33,212 nt of DNA from Dehalococcoidales bacterium (GCA_016783105.1 JADHXF010000012.1:1-33212), one strand, 5' to 3'; positions 7,521-15,719 are shown, counted from the stretch's first letter. Notes: generated by a model not told the origin, from the letters alone. Made by a program: numbers and translations.

Positions 7521-7536
7521 TATGACATATATCACA
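7521..7536. promoter_or_regulatory. CRP/FNR-family operator (TATGA-N6-TCACA) between divergent genes
   Basis: The 16-bp near-palindrome TATGACATATATCACA, extended by a matching A/T pair on each side, fits the CRP-type consensus TGTGA-N6-TCACA. Its centre (7528.5) is 29.5 bases from a TATGAT box (7558-7563) facing copA and 29.5 bases from a TAAAAT box (7499-7494) facing the membrane-protein gene. Both promoters would have the site at about -41.5, the class II activator position. The regulator is not in this window. Confidence 0.6.
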
Positions 7537-7557
7537 TACTAGTGACTACGGATAAGT

Positions 7558-7563
7558 TATGAT
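7558..7563 (+). promoter_or_regulatory. Candidate -10 box of copA
   Basis: TATGAT on the plus strand, 29.5 bases from the centre of the CRP-type palindrome. It predicts a start near 7570, about 28 bases before the copA ATG. The palindrome takes the place of a -35 element, consistent with activation by a CRP/FNR-family protein. Confidence 0.45.
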
Positions 7564-7597
7564 ATTATCAGTTTGCAACGGGGCAAGAGGGTTAATA

Positions 7598-10255
7598 ATG
7601 GCTAGGAAACAGCGCAGTAATAAGGAAAAAGTGCGTATTCATGTTACCGGCATGACCTGCACCACCTGCGCGGCGACGATTGAGAAAGGTCTCGCCAAAA
7701 CTCCCGGTGTGGAAGAGGCGAAGGTCAATTTTGCTTCCGAACAGGCGTCCGTGGAGTATGACCCGGAGCGGGTGAACCTGGGGAAGCTCAAAGAAACCAT
7801 ATCCCGCATCGGCTACAATGCCGCTACTCGTAAATCAGTGTTCCCGGTGCGCGGCATGACCTGTGCTTCCTGTGTGGCACGCGTGGAACAGGCTCTCTCC
7901 GGCGTGCCCGGGGTTGTTTCGGCCAGTGTTAACCTGGCCTCGGAGAAGACAACTGTGGAGTATCTGGAGGGAGTCCAGATATCAGACCTGAAACGGGCGG
8001 TGGCCGATGCTGGCTACGAACTGGGCGAAGAAACAGAAACTTTGGAAGATGTCTCTACGGCATCGCAGAAAGCAATTAAATCGCTGCGCAACAGGTTTCT
8101 TTTCGCGGCGGTTATCGGCCTGTTGATACTGGGGCTGGGGTTCGGTCCGTCTTTTCAGGGAAAGCCTTACCTGCTCTGGTTGCTGGCAACGCCAGTGCAA
8201 TTCTGGGCTGGCTGGCGGTTTTATCGCGGGATGTGGGGAGCATTAAAGCACCGCACGGCAGATATGAACACCCTTATCGCTGTGGGTACCTCAGCCGCCT
8301 ATGCTTACAGTGTCCTGGCGGTGGTCTTTCCGGGGTTTTTCACCGCCGGTGGACTGGAACCACATCTTTATTTTGATACCTCTGCCATGATTATCGCCCT
8401 TATTCTACTGGGTCGCTTCCTGGAAGCGAGAGCCAAAGGGCAGACCTCGGAAGCGATTAAAAAACTCGTCGGCCTGCAGCCAAGGACAGCGCTGGTAACT
8501 CGAAATGGGAAAGAAAGTGAAATACCTGTTGAGGAAGTCCAGGTGGGCGACCTGATAACAGTCAGGCCCGGGGAGAAAGTGCCGGTTGATGGTATTGTAC
8601 GCCAGGGCTATTCCAGCGTTGACGAATCAATGATTACCGGCGAGAGCATGCCGGTGGAGAAAAAGGTGGGTGACGAGGTAATCGGGGCGACCATAAATAA
8701 AACGGGCAATTTTCAGTTTGAGGCCACTAAAGTCGGCAAAGACACTACGCTGGCACAGATCATCAGGTTAGTTGAGGAAGCCCAGGGAAGCAAAGCCCCG
8801 ATACAGCGTCTGGCAGATATCATCGCCGGCTATTTTGTGCCCGTTGTTATCGGCATTGCACTGGTCACGTTTATCATCTGGTACTTCGTGGGGCCAGCCC
8901 CGGCTTTCACCTTTGCCCTGCTCAACTTTATCGCCGTATTGATTATTGCCTGCCCCTGTGCTCTGGGGCTGGCGACGCCAACGGCCATAATGGTCGGTAC
9001 CGGAAAAGGTGCGGAGAACGGGATATTAATCCGGAGCGCTGAAGCCCTGGAAAGAGCACACCGGATAAATACCGTCCTGCTGGATAAGACCGGCACGCTG
9101 ACACAGGGAAAACCGCTGGTAACGGATATCATTGCTGCCAGGTCTTTTTCTGAAGAAGATGTACTGCGTCTGACAGCATCAGCCGAACGCCAGTCCGAGC
9201 ACCCGCTCGCCGAGGCTATCGTTCGGGCGGCTTCGGACAGGAAATTAAAGTTGCAGTCGGTTACTAACTTCAGGGCCATTCCCGGGAAAGGCGTGGAGGC
9301 TTCGGCCGGTGGCAAAAAGCTTGTCCTTGGTAACCTGGTGCTGATGAAGGACAAAGAAATGGCCTTGAATGAACTTGAGAAGGAAGCCGACCGGCTCTGG
9401 AAAGAAGGCAAGACGGTGATGTTTCTCGGCATGGATGGCAAGGTAATCGGGGCCGTGGCGCTGGCTGATACGCTCAAACCTGGTGCCCAGGAGGCCGTTG
9501 AAGCTCTGCACCGGCTGGGGATTGAGGTGGCCATGCTCACCGGCGACAACCGGCGCACCGCCGAGACCATTGCCAGGGAGGCGGATATCGACCGTGTCAT
9601 TGCCGAAGTGCTGCCAGAGCATAAGGCTCAGGAGGTTAAGAAGTTACAGGGAGAAGGCAAAACGGTCGCCATGGTTGGTGACGGCATCAACGACGCTCCG
9701 GCACTGGCCCAGGCTGACATCGGTGTTGCCATCGGCACGGGCACTGATGTCGCTATTGAGACCGCCGATATTACCCTCATTAGCGGTGACCTGTCAGGCA
9801 TAGTGAACGCCATATATCTGAGCAAACGCACACTCAGAACGATAAAGCAGAACCTGTTCTGGGCTTTCGCCTACAATACGGCTCTCATTCCGGTGGCGGC
9901 CGGTGTTCTCTTCATCTTTTTTGGGCGTACCGGTGTGCCATCAGGACTGCATTTTATCCTGGGTGATTACGGTTTTTTGAATCCGATACTGGCCGCAGCG
10001 GCCATGGCAACCAGTTCCCTGACCGTTGTCTTTAACTCACTGCGACTAAGGCGTTTTAAACCGGCCAGGTTGACCGATACGAGCAAAGGAGGAACCCAGA
10101 TGGCTATTGACCCGGTCTGCAAAATGGAAGTGAAAGAGAGTGAAGCAGCGGCAACATCAGAATACAAGGGCAAGAAATATTATTTCTGCAACGTTGCCTG
10201 CCAGAAGGCATTTGATCAGAACCCCGAGAAGCATATGGCTGAAGAGAAGAAATAG
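7598..10255 (+). CDS. copA: Copper-translocating P1B-type ATPase with C-terminal YHS domain
   Basis: An 885-residue inner-membrane pump that exports Cu(I) at the cost of ATP. Two N-terminal HMA domains carry GMTCTTC (C21/C24) and GMTCASC (C89/C92). The core has TGES (actuator), the membrane CPC ion site in [16 protein letters not shown] (phosphorylated aspartate), SEHPLAEAI and GDGINDAP. Residues 835-885 form a YHS metal-binding domain ([20 protein letters not shown]), an unusual tail for CopA. The start is ATG 7598 with AGAGGG eight bases upstream; an earlier in-frame ATG at 7559 lacks a ribosome site and lies in the predicted -10 box. Cu(I) specificity is inferred from CPC plus HMA repeats; Ag(I) is possible. 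Confidence 0.95.
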   Translation: MARKQRSNKEKVRIHVTGMTCTTCAATIEKGLAKTPGVEEAKVNFASEQASVEYDPERVNLGKLKETISRIGYNAATRKSVFPVRGMTCASCVARVEQALSGVPGVVSASVNLASEKTTVEYLEGVQISDLKRAVADAGYELGEETETLEDVSTASQKAIKSLRNRFLFAAVIGLLILGLGFGPSFQGKPYLLWLLATPVQFWAGWRFYRGMWGALKHRTADMNTLIAVGTSAAYAYSVLAVVFPGFFTAGGLEPHLYFDTSAMIIALILLGRFLEARAKGQTSEAIKKLVGLQPRTALVTRNGKESEIPVEEVQVGDLITVRPGEKVPVDGIVRQGYSSVDESMITGESMPVEKKVGDEVIGATINKTGNFQFEATKVGKDTTLAQIIRLVEEAQGSKAPIQRLADIIAGYFVPVVIGIALVTFIIWYFVGPAPAFTFALLNFIAVLIIACPCALGLATPTAIMVGTGKGAENGILIRSAEALERAHRINTVLLDKTGTLTQGKPLVTDIIAARSFSEEDVLRLTASAERQSEHPLAEAIVRAASDRKLKLQSVTNFRAIPGKGVEASAGGKKLVLGNLVLMKDKEMALNELEKEADRLWKEGKTVMFLGMDGKVIGAVALADTLKPGAQEAVEALHRLGIEVAMLTGDNRRTAETIAREADIDRVIAEVLPEHKAQEVKKLQGEGKTVAMVGDGINDAPALAQADIGVAIGTGTDVAIETADITLISGDLSGIVNAIYLSKRTLRTIKQNLFWAFAYNTALIPVAAGVLFIFFGRTGVPSGLHFILGDYGFLNPILAAAAMATSSLTVVFNSLRLRRFKPARLTDTSKGGTQMAIDPVCKMEVKESEAAATSEYKGKKYYFCNVACQKAFDQNPEKHMAEEKK
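10086..10255 (+). other. Internal ribosome site and possible separate YHS-domain product
   Basis: Inside copA, a strong AAGGAGG (10086-10092) lies seven bases before an in-frame ATG at 10100. Initiation there would give a 51-residue soluble YHS protein identical to the CopA tail, with three cysteines (DPVCKMEV and FCNVACQ). Such a spacing is as good as that of any gene start in the window. Either one gene gives two products (pump and free metal-binding domain), or two formerly separate genes became fused. Expression is not shown. Confidence 0.5.
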
Positions 10256-10260
10256 GCTGG

Positions 10261-10290
10261 CTGACACGGGGGTGTTGATAGGGTTATAAT
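10261..10290 (+). promoter_or_regulatory. Candidate promoter for the BASS-like transporter, leaderless geometry
   Basis: CTGACA (10261-10266) and a perfect TATAAT (10285-10290) with an 18-base spacer. The predicted start (about 10297) is only some seven bases before the ATG at 10304, and no Shine-Dalgarno sequence precedes that ATG, so the message may be almost leaderless. Confidence 0.45.
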
Positions 10291-10303
10291 GCCTTAGAAA
10301 TCC

Positions 10304-11218
10304 ATGCCATTTATTGGTAGACTGCTAAGAAATCGCAATTTCATCCTTGTTCTGGCTATTGCGCTTGGCCTTGCCATCGGAGAGCCGGTCGCCACCAGGA
10401 CCGAGCCGCTGGTGCTCCCGTTGCTGGCACTGGTGATGACGCTCTCCGCCGCGAACATCACATCGCGTGAGTTCACTTCTCTGCGGGAAATGCCCCGGAC
10501 GATTCTTCTTTCCCTATTGCTTAACTACGTGGTGATGGGCGGAACCATCCTGCTGCTGGCGTGGTGGCTTATCAATGATAAGGACCTGTGGTCAGGTTTT
10601 GTGGTTCTGGCCACGGTGCCTCCGGCAATAGCTGTGGTGTCGTTCAGCTATGTGTTGGGTGGGAATACGCTCTTTGCCCTGATTGGTATGACGGGCGCCT
10701 ATCTGGCGGCACTCATCATCATGCCCGCGATAATGGCATTATTTCTCGGTGTGGGCTTTTTCGACCCGTTAAAGCTGGTGATTATCCTCGGGGAACTGAT
10801 ACTGATACCCTTTGTCCTCTCCAGAGTCCTGCTTTTCACCGGCCTGATGAAGCGCATCAGTCCCTGGCGTGGGACCATCGTGAACTGGAGTTTTTTCGTC
10901 ACCCTGTTCACCATCGTGGGGTTAAATCGGCAGGCATTCTTCGGTGAATTCGATACCCTGATTCGGATTACCGTAATCGCCATTGTCATCTCTTTTGGGC
11001 TTGGCTATATCATCGAGCTGGTTACCAGGGCACTGCATGTGAACCGGGAGACGAGTATCAGCCTGGTACTGATGGGCAGTTTGAAGAATTACGGGCTGGC
11101 GAGCGGCATACTGCTCACGCTTTTTGACGAGCGGGCAGCAATTCCGGTATCCATCTGTACTGTCTTTGGTATCCTGCGCCTCGTGTGGCTGGGATTCCAA
11201 TATAGGAAAAAGAGCTAG
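10304..11218 (+). CDS. BASS/SBF-like membrane transporter
   Basis: A 304-residue protein with nine or ten hydrophobic segments. The stretches VPPAIAVVSFSYVLGGNT and LMGSLKNYGLASGILLTLF resemble the two crossover motifs of the bile acid:sodium symporter superfamily (which also contains the Acr3 arsenite carriers), so secondary transport of an organic anion or oxyanion is likely. The Acr3-specific cysteine pattern was not recognised. ATG 10304 lacks a ribosome site; a promoter ends just upstream. The stop codon directly abuts that of the convergent thioredoxin reductase gene. Substrate unknown; the position downstream of a copper pump could mean a metal or oxyanion role, but that is conjecture. 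Confidence 0.7.
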   Translation: MPFIGRLLRNRNFILVLAIALGLAIGEPVATRTEPLVLPLLALVMTLSAANITSREFTSLREMPRTILLSLLLNYVVMGGTILLLAWWLINDKDLWSGFVVLATVPPAIAVVSFSYVLGGNTLFALIGMTGAYLAALIIMPAIMALFLGVGFFDPLKLVIILGELILIPFVLSRVLLFTGLMKRISPWRGTIVNWSFFVTLFTIVGLNRQAFFGEFDTLIRITVIAIVISFGLGYIIELVTRALHVNRETSISLVLMGSLKNYGLASGILLTLFDERAAIPVSICTVFGILRLVWLGFQYRKKS

Positions 11219-12133
11219 CTATTTCGTCAATCGCTGCAAGTAACGGTGCGCCTGAAGTGCCGCCTTGGCGCCCTCGCCGGCGGCAACAATGATTTGCTTT
11301 TCCGGCACATCGGTCACGTCGCCGGCGGCATAAAGCCCGGCCACCGAGGTTTCATTGCGCGGCGTAACGATGATTTCGCCCGATTTGTTGAGCTTGACCA
11401 GCCCTTTAACAGCGTCAGAGTTGGGCACCAGGCCGATTTCTATAAAAACCCCGCCCACTTCCAGTTCTTTTCCTTTCCCGCTCTTCAGGTCTTTTATGGT
11501 AATTCCTTCAACAAGCTCTTTACCTTTTACCTCCGTGGTCTCGTACTCGAGGAATACCGTCAGTTTCCTGGCGCCTTTAAGCTGGTTTGAGAGGACAGGG
11601 TCGCCGGTGAGTGGAGTCATGGAAACAAGGTTGACATGCCTGGCGATTTTTAACAGGTCAAGAACCGCTTCAAGTGCCGAGTTGCCACCCCCCACCACGG
11701 CCACCTTCTGCCCGGCGAATACCGGGCCGTCACAGATGGCGCAGTAGGAAACGCCTCTGCCGGTCAATTCCGTCTCCCCGGGTACATTCAGCTTCCTCGG
11801 CTTTTTCCCGGTGGCGAAGACCACGGCCTTACTCTGATATTTGTCACCGTCTTCGGTAATTGCCTCAAATCCATTTTTTATCTTTTTTAATTGCCTGATC
11901 TTATCACCAATCTTCTGGTCAATGGGGAACTGCTCGACCTGCGTCAGAAATTTGTTGATTAGCTCCGGCCCTTCGATGAACTGATAACCCAGGTAGTTCT
12001 CAATACCCAACGTAGTATTGATCTGCCCGCCGGTATCCCCACTAAGGAGCAGCGTCTTGAGTTGTTTTCGCGCCGCATAAACCCCCGCCGCCAGCCCAGC
12101 CGGGCCCCCGCCGATAATCATCAAATCATACAT
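11219..12133 (-). CDS. Thioredoxin reductase-like flavoprotein with AhpF-type nucleotide site
   Basis: A 304-residue FAD disulfide reductase of the low-molecular-weight TrxB fold. FAD site GGGPAGLAAGVYAARK (8-23), redox-active CAIC (C131/C134), dinucleotide site GGGNSALE (148-155) and C-terminal FAD motif GLYAAGDVTDVPEKQII are intact. The arginine-rich segment (HRRxxxR) that binds the 2'-phosphate of NADPH in classical TrxB is replaced by HVNLVSMTPLTGDPVL, close to AhpF, which uses NADH. The C-terminal third also reads AhpF-like, but the N-terminal AhpF domain is absent. It lies about 40 bases downstream of a glutaredoxin gene on the same strand, its probable partner. NADH preference is inference. 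Confidence 0.92.
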   Translation of the reverse strand: MYDLMIIGGGPAGLAAGVYAARKQLKTLLLSGDTGGQINTTLGIENYLGYQFIEGPELINKFLTQVEQFPIDQKIGDKIRQLKKIKNGFEAITEDGDKYQSKAVVFATGKKPRKLNVPGETELTGRGVSYCAICDGPVFAGQKVAVVGGGNSALEAVLDLLKIARHVNLVSMTPLTGDPVLSNQLKGARKLTVFLEYETTEVKGKELVEGITIKDLKSGKGKELEVGGVFIEIGLVPNSDAVKGLVKLNKSGEIIVTPRNETSVAGLYAAGDVTDVPEKQIIVAAGEGAKAALQAHRYLQRLTK

Positions 12134-12174
12134 CGTGGCCTCTGTGCCTCTAATTTATCTGTTCCGACAAAAGA

Positions 12175-12411
12175 TTACTTGAGCAGGCTATCCAGCTTCG
12201 CCTGGTTGAAACCTGTAATGACATCATCACCGACAACGATTACCGGAACGCCCATCTGTTTTGATTTATCAATCATCTCCTTGGCCTTTGCCCGGTCCTC
12301 GGCCACATTAAAGTCGGTAAAAGGTATTCCTTTCTGGGTCAAATAATCTTTGGCCCGTTTGCAGTACGGGCATGTAGGTGTTGAGTAAATGGTTACTTTT
12401 TTAGCGGCCAT
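12175..12411 (-). CDS. Glutaredoxin/NrdH-like redox protein
   Basis: A 78-residue thioredoxin-fold protein with the dithiol active site CPYC (C14/C17), the cis-proline segment GVPVIVVGDD, and the ITGFN stretch near the C-terminus. The start is ATG 12411, preceded by GAGGAGGGGG; an upstream in-frame ATG at 12441 adds ten residues unlike the family. The adjacent flavoprotein gene on the same strand makes a two-protein electron relay likely: NAD(P)H to flavoprotein to this glutaredoxin to a peroxiredoxin or other thiol target. A TATGAT box (12481-12476) positioned 29.5 bases from a CRP-type palindrome faces this gene. Confidence 0.92.
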   Translation of the reverse strand: MAAKKVTIYSTPTCPYCKRAKDYLTQKGIPFTDFNVAEDRAKAKEMIDKSKQMGVPVIVVGDDVITGFNQAKLDSLLK

Positions 12412-12475
12412 TTCCCCCTCCTCTGTGATTAACTGATTCAACTCTATACTATATTATTTTTAACGTGTTTATTAT

Positions 12476-12481
12476 ATCATA
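12476..12481 (-). promoter_or_regulatory. Candidate -10 box of the glutaredoxin/reductase unit
   Basis: TATGAT on the minus strand, its near edge 29.5 bases from the centre of the palindrome at 12503-12518, the same spacing as at the copA region. An overlapping TATAAT (12476-12471) is an alternative. Confidence 0.4.
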
Positions 12482-12502
12482 AGCAATGAACAGGTCTTTG
12501 TA

Positions 12503-12518
12503 TGTGACATATGTCATA
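12503..12518. promoter_or_regulatory. CRP/FNR-family operator (TGTGA-N6-TCATA) between divergent redox operons
   Basis: TGTGACATATGTCATA is a near-palindrome of CRP type sharing the core GACATAT with the site at 7521-7536. It lies between the glutaredoxin unit (minus) and the rubrerythrin/flavodiiron operon (plus). Towards the minus strand it is at about -41.5 relative to the TATGAT at 12481-12476; towards the plus strand it is at about -61 relative to the TATGAT at 12559-12564. Both are canonical activator positions. Confidence 0.6.
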
Positions 12519-12558
12519 GGCATACTGACGGACAATAATGTAAATTGAATAGAATTTG

Positions 12559-12564
12559 TATGAT
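12559..12564 (+). promoter_or_regulatory. Candidate -10 box of the rubrerythrin/flavodiiron operon
   Basis: TATGAT with a predicted start near 12571, about 25 bases before the first gene, whose GGAGG lies nine bases before ATG. The CRP-type palindrome would be centred near -60.5, a class I position. A TAAATT at 12541-12546 is a weaker alternative. Confidence 0.35.
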
Positions 12565-12595
12565 AAACCTCAGCTTAAAGTGGAGGAATTGAGCT

Positions 12596-13126
12596 ATGGC
12601 AATCGAGCAGGACACAGCACTGGAAGGATTGAAGACAGCGATTCAAATGGAAATCGACGGCAAGCAATTTTACCTGAAAGCAAGTAGGGAAAGCGGCAAC
12701 GAGGCGGGAAAGAAATTGCTGGAGTCGCTGGCGGCCGAGGAGGATATTCACCGCCAGAAGTTCGAGGAGATATTCGAATCCATCCGGGATAAAAACGCCT
12801 GGCCAAAGGTGGATTTCAAGCCGGATGGAGGCAGCAGCCTCAGAACGCTGTTCTCACGGGCCACCGAGCAGGTGGGGAAGTCCATCAAGGCAGCGAAAAG
12901 CGAAATGGACGCGGTTCAAACCGCCGAGGGGATGGAAGGCAAGACCTATGATTTCTACATAAGTCAGAGCCAGTCTACTCCCTATCCGGCGGCGCGTGAT
13001 TTTTTTGAAGCTCTGGCCTCACAGGAGAGAGAACACCAGCTTATCCTTGTCGATTATTATGAATACCTGAAAAACCCGGCTGCCTGGTTTGTCCATTCAG
13101 AACATCCCTCTCTGGACGGTGTCTAA
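12596..13126 (+). CDS. Rubrerythrin-like ferritin-superfamily protein (no rubredoxin domain)
   Basis: A 176-residue four-helix di-iron protein. Carboxylate/histidine ligands: E19 in the first helix, ExxH at E49/H52, a glutamate in AEGMEGKTYDFY and a second ExxH in SQEREHQLI. The C-terminal rubredoxin module of true rubrerythrin is missing, so an external electron donor is needed. Members reduce H2O2 or organic peroxides in anaerobes or store iron; peroxidase function is favoured by the flavodiiron neighbour 49 bases downstream. ATG 12596 has GGAGG nine bases upstream and is the first gene after the CRP-type site. Confidence 0.88.
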   Translation: MAIEQDTALEGLKTAIQMEIDGKQFYLKASRESGNEAGKKLLESLAAEEDIHRQKFEEIFESIRDKNAWPKVDFKPDGGSSLRTLFSRATEQVGKSIKAAKSEMDAVQTAEGMEGKTYDFYISQSQSTPYPAARDFFEALASQEREHQLILVDYYEYLKNPAAWFVHSEHPSLDGV

Positions 13127-13175
13127 GATAACAAAATAAATATGTTAAAAGATGGATATGGGAGAGTGATGGAAA

Positions 13176-14360
13176 ATGAAGCCTAGAGAAATAAAACCAG
13201 GTGTTTACTGGGTGGGGGCTGTGGACTGGGATAGGCGACTTTTTGACGCTCTGATACCTCTTCCCGACGGGACAAGCTACAACTCATACCTCGTTCAGGG
13301 CAGTGAAAGGACGGCTTTAATCGATACTGTGGATGCCTCCATGCCAGAAGTTGTACTGAACAACCTGAAGCAACTCGGCGTCGACCGAATCGATTATGTG
13401 GTCACCAACCATGCCGAACAGGACCATTCCGGTGCCCTGCCCGCCGTACTGGACAGATACCCGGAAGCAAAAGCTGTCTGCACACCCAAGTGCCAGGGCA
13501 TGCTGGTGGATTTAATGCTGGCACCAGAGGAGCGAATCATAACTGTCGAGGACAGGGAAACTATATCCCTGGGTAATCGGACTCTGGAGTTCATCCATGC
13601 GCCGTGGGTTCACTGGCCGGAAACCATGCTGACCTACCTGCGGGAGGAAAAGATACTGTTCTCCTGTGACTTCTTCGGCTCTCACCTGGCGACCAGCGAC
13701 CTTTTCGTCGCTGATGAAGGGCAACTCTATGAGTCGGCCAAACGTTACTACGCCGAGATTATGATGCCGTTCCGCACCAGCATACAGAAAAACCTGGAAG
13801 CGGTGAAGAAATATAACGTTGACATCATTGCCCCCAGCCACGGCCCTCTGCATGACCGACCGGAATTTATAACGGAGGCATACCAGCACTGGACTTATGA
13901 TGACCCGAAAAACATCGTTGTTTTACCCTATATATCAATGCACGGCAGCACCCGCAAGATGGTCGAGCACTTTGTTAGCGCGCTCGTGCAGCGAGGAGTT
14001 ACGGTAAAGCAGTTTGACCTGGCCGGCACCGACGTTGGTAAACTGGCTATGGCGCTGGTTGACGCTGCGACGGTGGTTCTGGGTACGCCCACCGCCCTGG
14101 TTGGCCCACATCCCAATGTCGCTCATGCTGCTTTTCTGGCCAACGCGCTCCGGCCCAACATCAAATTCGTATCCATCATTGGCTCCTATGGCTGGGGAAG
14201 CCGGGCAGTGGAACAGCTAAGCGCTATGATTCCAAACCTTAAGGTGGAGGTTCTGGAACCGGTAATCTGCAAGGGCTTTCCAAAAGAATCCGATTTCAAA
14301 GCGCTGGACAATCTGGCGGATGCCGTTGCCGCCAAGCATAAAGCAAACAACTACGTCTAA
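13176..14360 (+). CDS. Flavodiiron protein (O2/NO reductase, class A)
   Basis: A 394-residue cytoplasmic enzyme that reduces O2 to water and/or NO to N2O. The N-terminal metallo-beta-lactamase-like domain has the di-iron ligands H79, E81, D83, H84 (NHAEQDH), H146 (APWVHWPE), D165 (CDFFGSH) and H222 (PSHGPLHD), almost exactly at the positions of Desulfovibrio rubredoxin:oxygen oxidoreductase. The flavodoxin domain begins near residue 250 (VVLPYISMHGSTRKMVEHF) and holds FMN. There is no fused rubredoxin, so an outside electron donor is needed. Start ATG 13176 with GGGAG upstream. Lies in an operon of ferritin-like proteins. Confidence 0.95.
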   Translation: MKPREIKPGVYWVGAVDWDRRLFDALIPLPDGTSYNSYLVQGSERTALIDTVDASMPEVVLNNLKQLGVDRIDYVVTNHAEQDHSGALPAVLDRYPEAKAVCTPKCQGMLVDLMLAPEERIITVEDRETISLGNRTLEFIHAPWVHWPETMLTYLREEKILFSCDFFGSHLATSDLFVADEGQLYESAKRYYAEIMMPFRTSIQKNLEAVKKYNVDIIAPSHGPLHDRPEFITEAYQHWTYDDPKNIVVLPYISMHGSTRKMVEHFVSALVQRGVTVKQFDLAGTDVGKLAMALVDAATVVLGTPTALVGPHPNVAHAAFLANALRPNIKFVSIIGSYGWGSRAVEQLSAMIPNLKVEVLEPVICKGFPKESDFKALDNLADAVAAKHKANNYV

Positions 14361-14379
14361 TTATCATAAGGAGGGCCTA

Positions 14380-15222
14380 ATGGACAAGAAAAAAATCATC
14401 GAACTGCTGAACAAAGACCTTCAAGATGAGCACGGCGCCATCGTACAGTATCTGGGCCACGCCTATGGAATAGGCGAAGGCGAGATGGCCTGCGAAATCG
14501 AGGCCGCTGCCCGGGATGAGATGCGCCACCTCGACTGGCTGGCAGAGACAATCGTTGAACTCGGCGGGGTTATCAGCCTGGAGAGAGGTACCATGCTCAT
14601 GGGCGGCGCGCAGGTTTCCGAATGGATGCATAACAACGTGATTCTGGAAGAAGGTGCCATAAAGCAGTACAGGGAGCACATCAGCCTCATTGATGACCCC
14701 AAGGTAAAGCGCCTGCTGCAGCGCATCCTCTCTGATGAAGAAGCGCACCATGGCAGCTTTTCGCACTTTGTCGAGAAGGCAAAGCGAGAAGGGGTCAAGG
14801 ATATTCGAGGCGAACGGCAGGATAAGGCAGCCAAGACGCTGAACTGGGGTATAGAGCATGAGTATACCGTTATCCTCCAGTATCTCCTGCATTCCTATAT
14901 GAGCAAGAGCGAAGAAACGAAAGAGCAACTGGCGGACCAGGCAATCAACGAAATGCAGCACCTCGGCTGGCTGGCGGAAGAACTGGCCAGTGGCGGCGGC
15001 AAACCCAGAATTGAGCATACTGAGGTAGACCGGTCAACAAAACCTGCGGATATGCTCCAGGCCGATATTAAAATCGAAAAAGAAGTGGCCGATGCCTACG
15101 ATAAAGCAGGTAAGGAAACCTCTGATGCCGACCTGAAAAAGCTTCTCTTCCGCATCCGGGATAATGAGCTGTATCACATTGACGTGTTCAATGACCTGCT
15201 GGAGGAAGAAGAGGGTAAATAA
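14380..15222 (+). CDS. Tandem ferritin-like protein (two four-helix di-iron domains in one chain)
   Basis: A 280-residue protein that repeats a bacterioferritin/rubrerythrin-like domain twice. Domain 1 (about 1-140): E17 in DEHGAIVQYLGHAY, E47xxH50 (DEMRH), E91 (LEEGAIKQY) and E120 with H123 (SDEEAHH). Domain 2 (about 150-275): EHEYTVILQYLLHSY, E191xxH194 (NEMQHLGWLAEEL), glutamates near 233-235 and E263xxH266. The halves share LAE and ExxH patterns, so an internal duplication is likely. The start is ATG 14380 with GGAGGG just upstream; a longer frame starting inside the flavodiiron gene is a shadow. Role in iron storage or oxidant removal is inferred from fold and neighbours. Confidence 0.87.
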   Translation: MDKKKIIELLNKDLQDEHGAIVQYLGHAYGIGEGEMACEIEAAARDEMRHLDWLAETIVELGGVISLERGTMLMGGAQVSEWMHNNVILEEGAIKQYREHISLIDDPKVKRLLQRILSDEEAHHGSFSHFVEKAKREGVKDIRGERQDKAAKTLNWGIEHEYTVILQYLLHSYMSKSEETKEQLADQAINEMQHLGWLAEELASGGGKPRIEHTEVDRSTKPADMLQADIKIEKEVADAYDKAGKETSDADLKKLLFRIRDNELYHIDVFNDLLEEEEGK

Positions 15223-15263
15223 GTGATTGATTTCATCCTCTCACCAAAAAAAGGAAACGCAGA

Positions 15264-15719
15264 ATGCCAGATGAACTGAGTGAGGTACTGGACAGCGCTA
15301 TCTATAAGGAAATCGCCTCACAGGCTGTCTATGAAGCGGCGCAGCAGAAGACTGACGACCCCGGAGCTAGAGAACTCCTGAAAGAACTTGCCCGACAGGA
15401 AGTCAAACATGCCGAAAAACTGAAGAACCTCAAGCAAAAAGGTCTGGCAAAGCAGCAGTGGCATCAGGAAAAAATAACCGACCTTAAAATCAGCGATTAT
15501 TTAACCGGCGGTGAGACCCTGGAAGGTGCCGGTCTGCAGGATACGCTCATCTTCGCCATGAAACGCGAGGATGAGTCAATGGAGTTTTACCGTAAAATGA
15601 TGGGCATGATGCGGGCGGAAGAAGCCAAACAGCTTTGCGCCAGCCTGGCAAATGAGGAACTCGGGCATAAAATGCGGTTGGAAATCCTTTACGACCAGTT
15701 ATTCTACGGGGGTGAATAA
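15264..15719 (+). CDS. Ferritin-like/rubrerythrin-family protein
   Basis: 151 residues, one ferritin-like four-helix domain. Ligand pattern: E in IYKEIASQAVYEAA, ExxH in ARQEVKHAEKL, E in MKREDESMEFY and ExxH in NEELGHKMRLE. No rubredoxin module. It follows the tandem ferritin gene after 41 bases, with AAGGA upstream of the ATG, and is followed after eight bases by the CoA-binding protein gene. Close in pattern to the ferritin-like gene at 16170, so the two are probably local paralogues. Confidence 0.85.
   Translation: MPDELSEVLDSAIYKEIASQAVYEAAQQKTDDPGARELLKELARQEVKHAEKLKNLKQKGLAKQQWHQEKITDLKISDYLTGGETLEGAGLQDTLIFAMKREDESMEFYRKMMGMMRAEEAKQLCASLANEELGHKMRLEILYDQLFYGGE

Noticed and set aside
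8830..9600. Minus-strand open frame of 256 codons opposite copA.
   Set aside because: Serine/arginine-rich antisense shadow inside the conserved P-type ATPase core.
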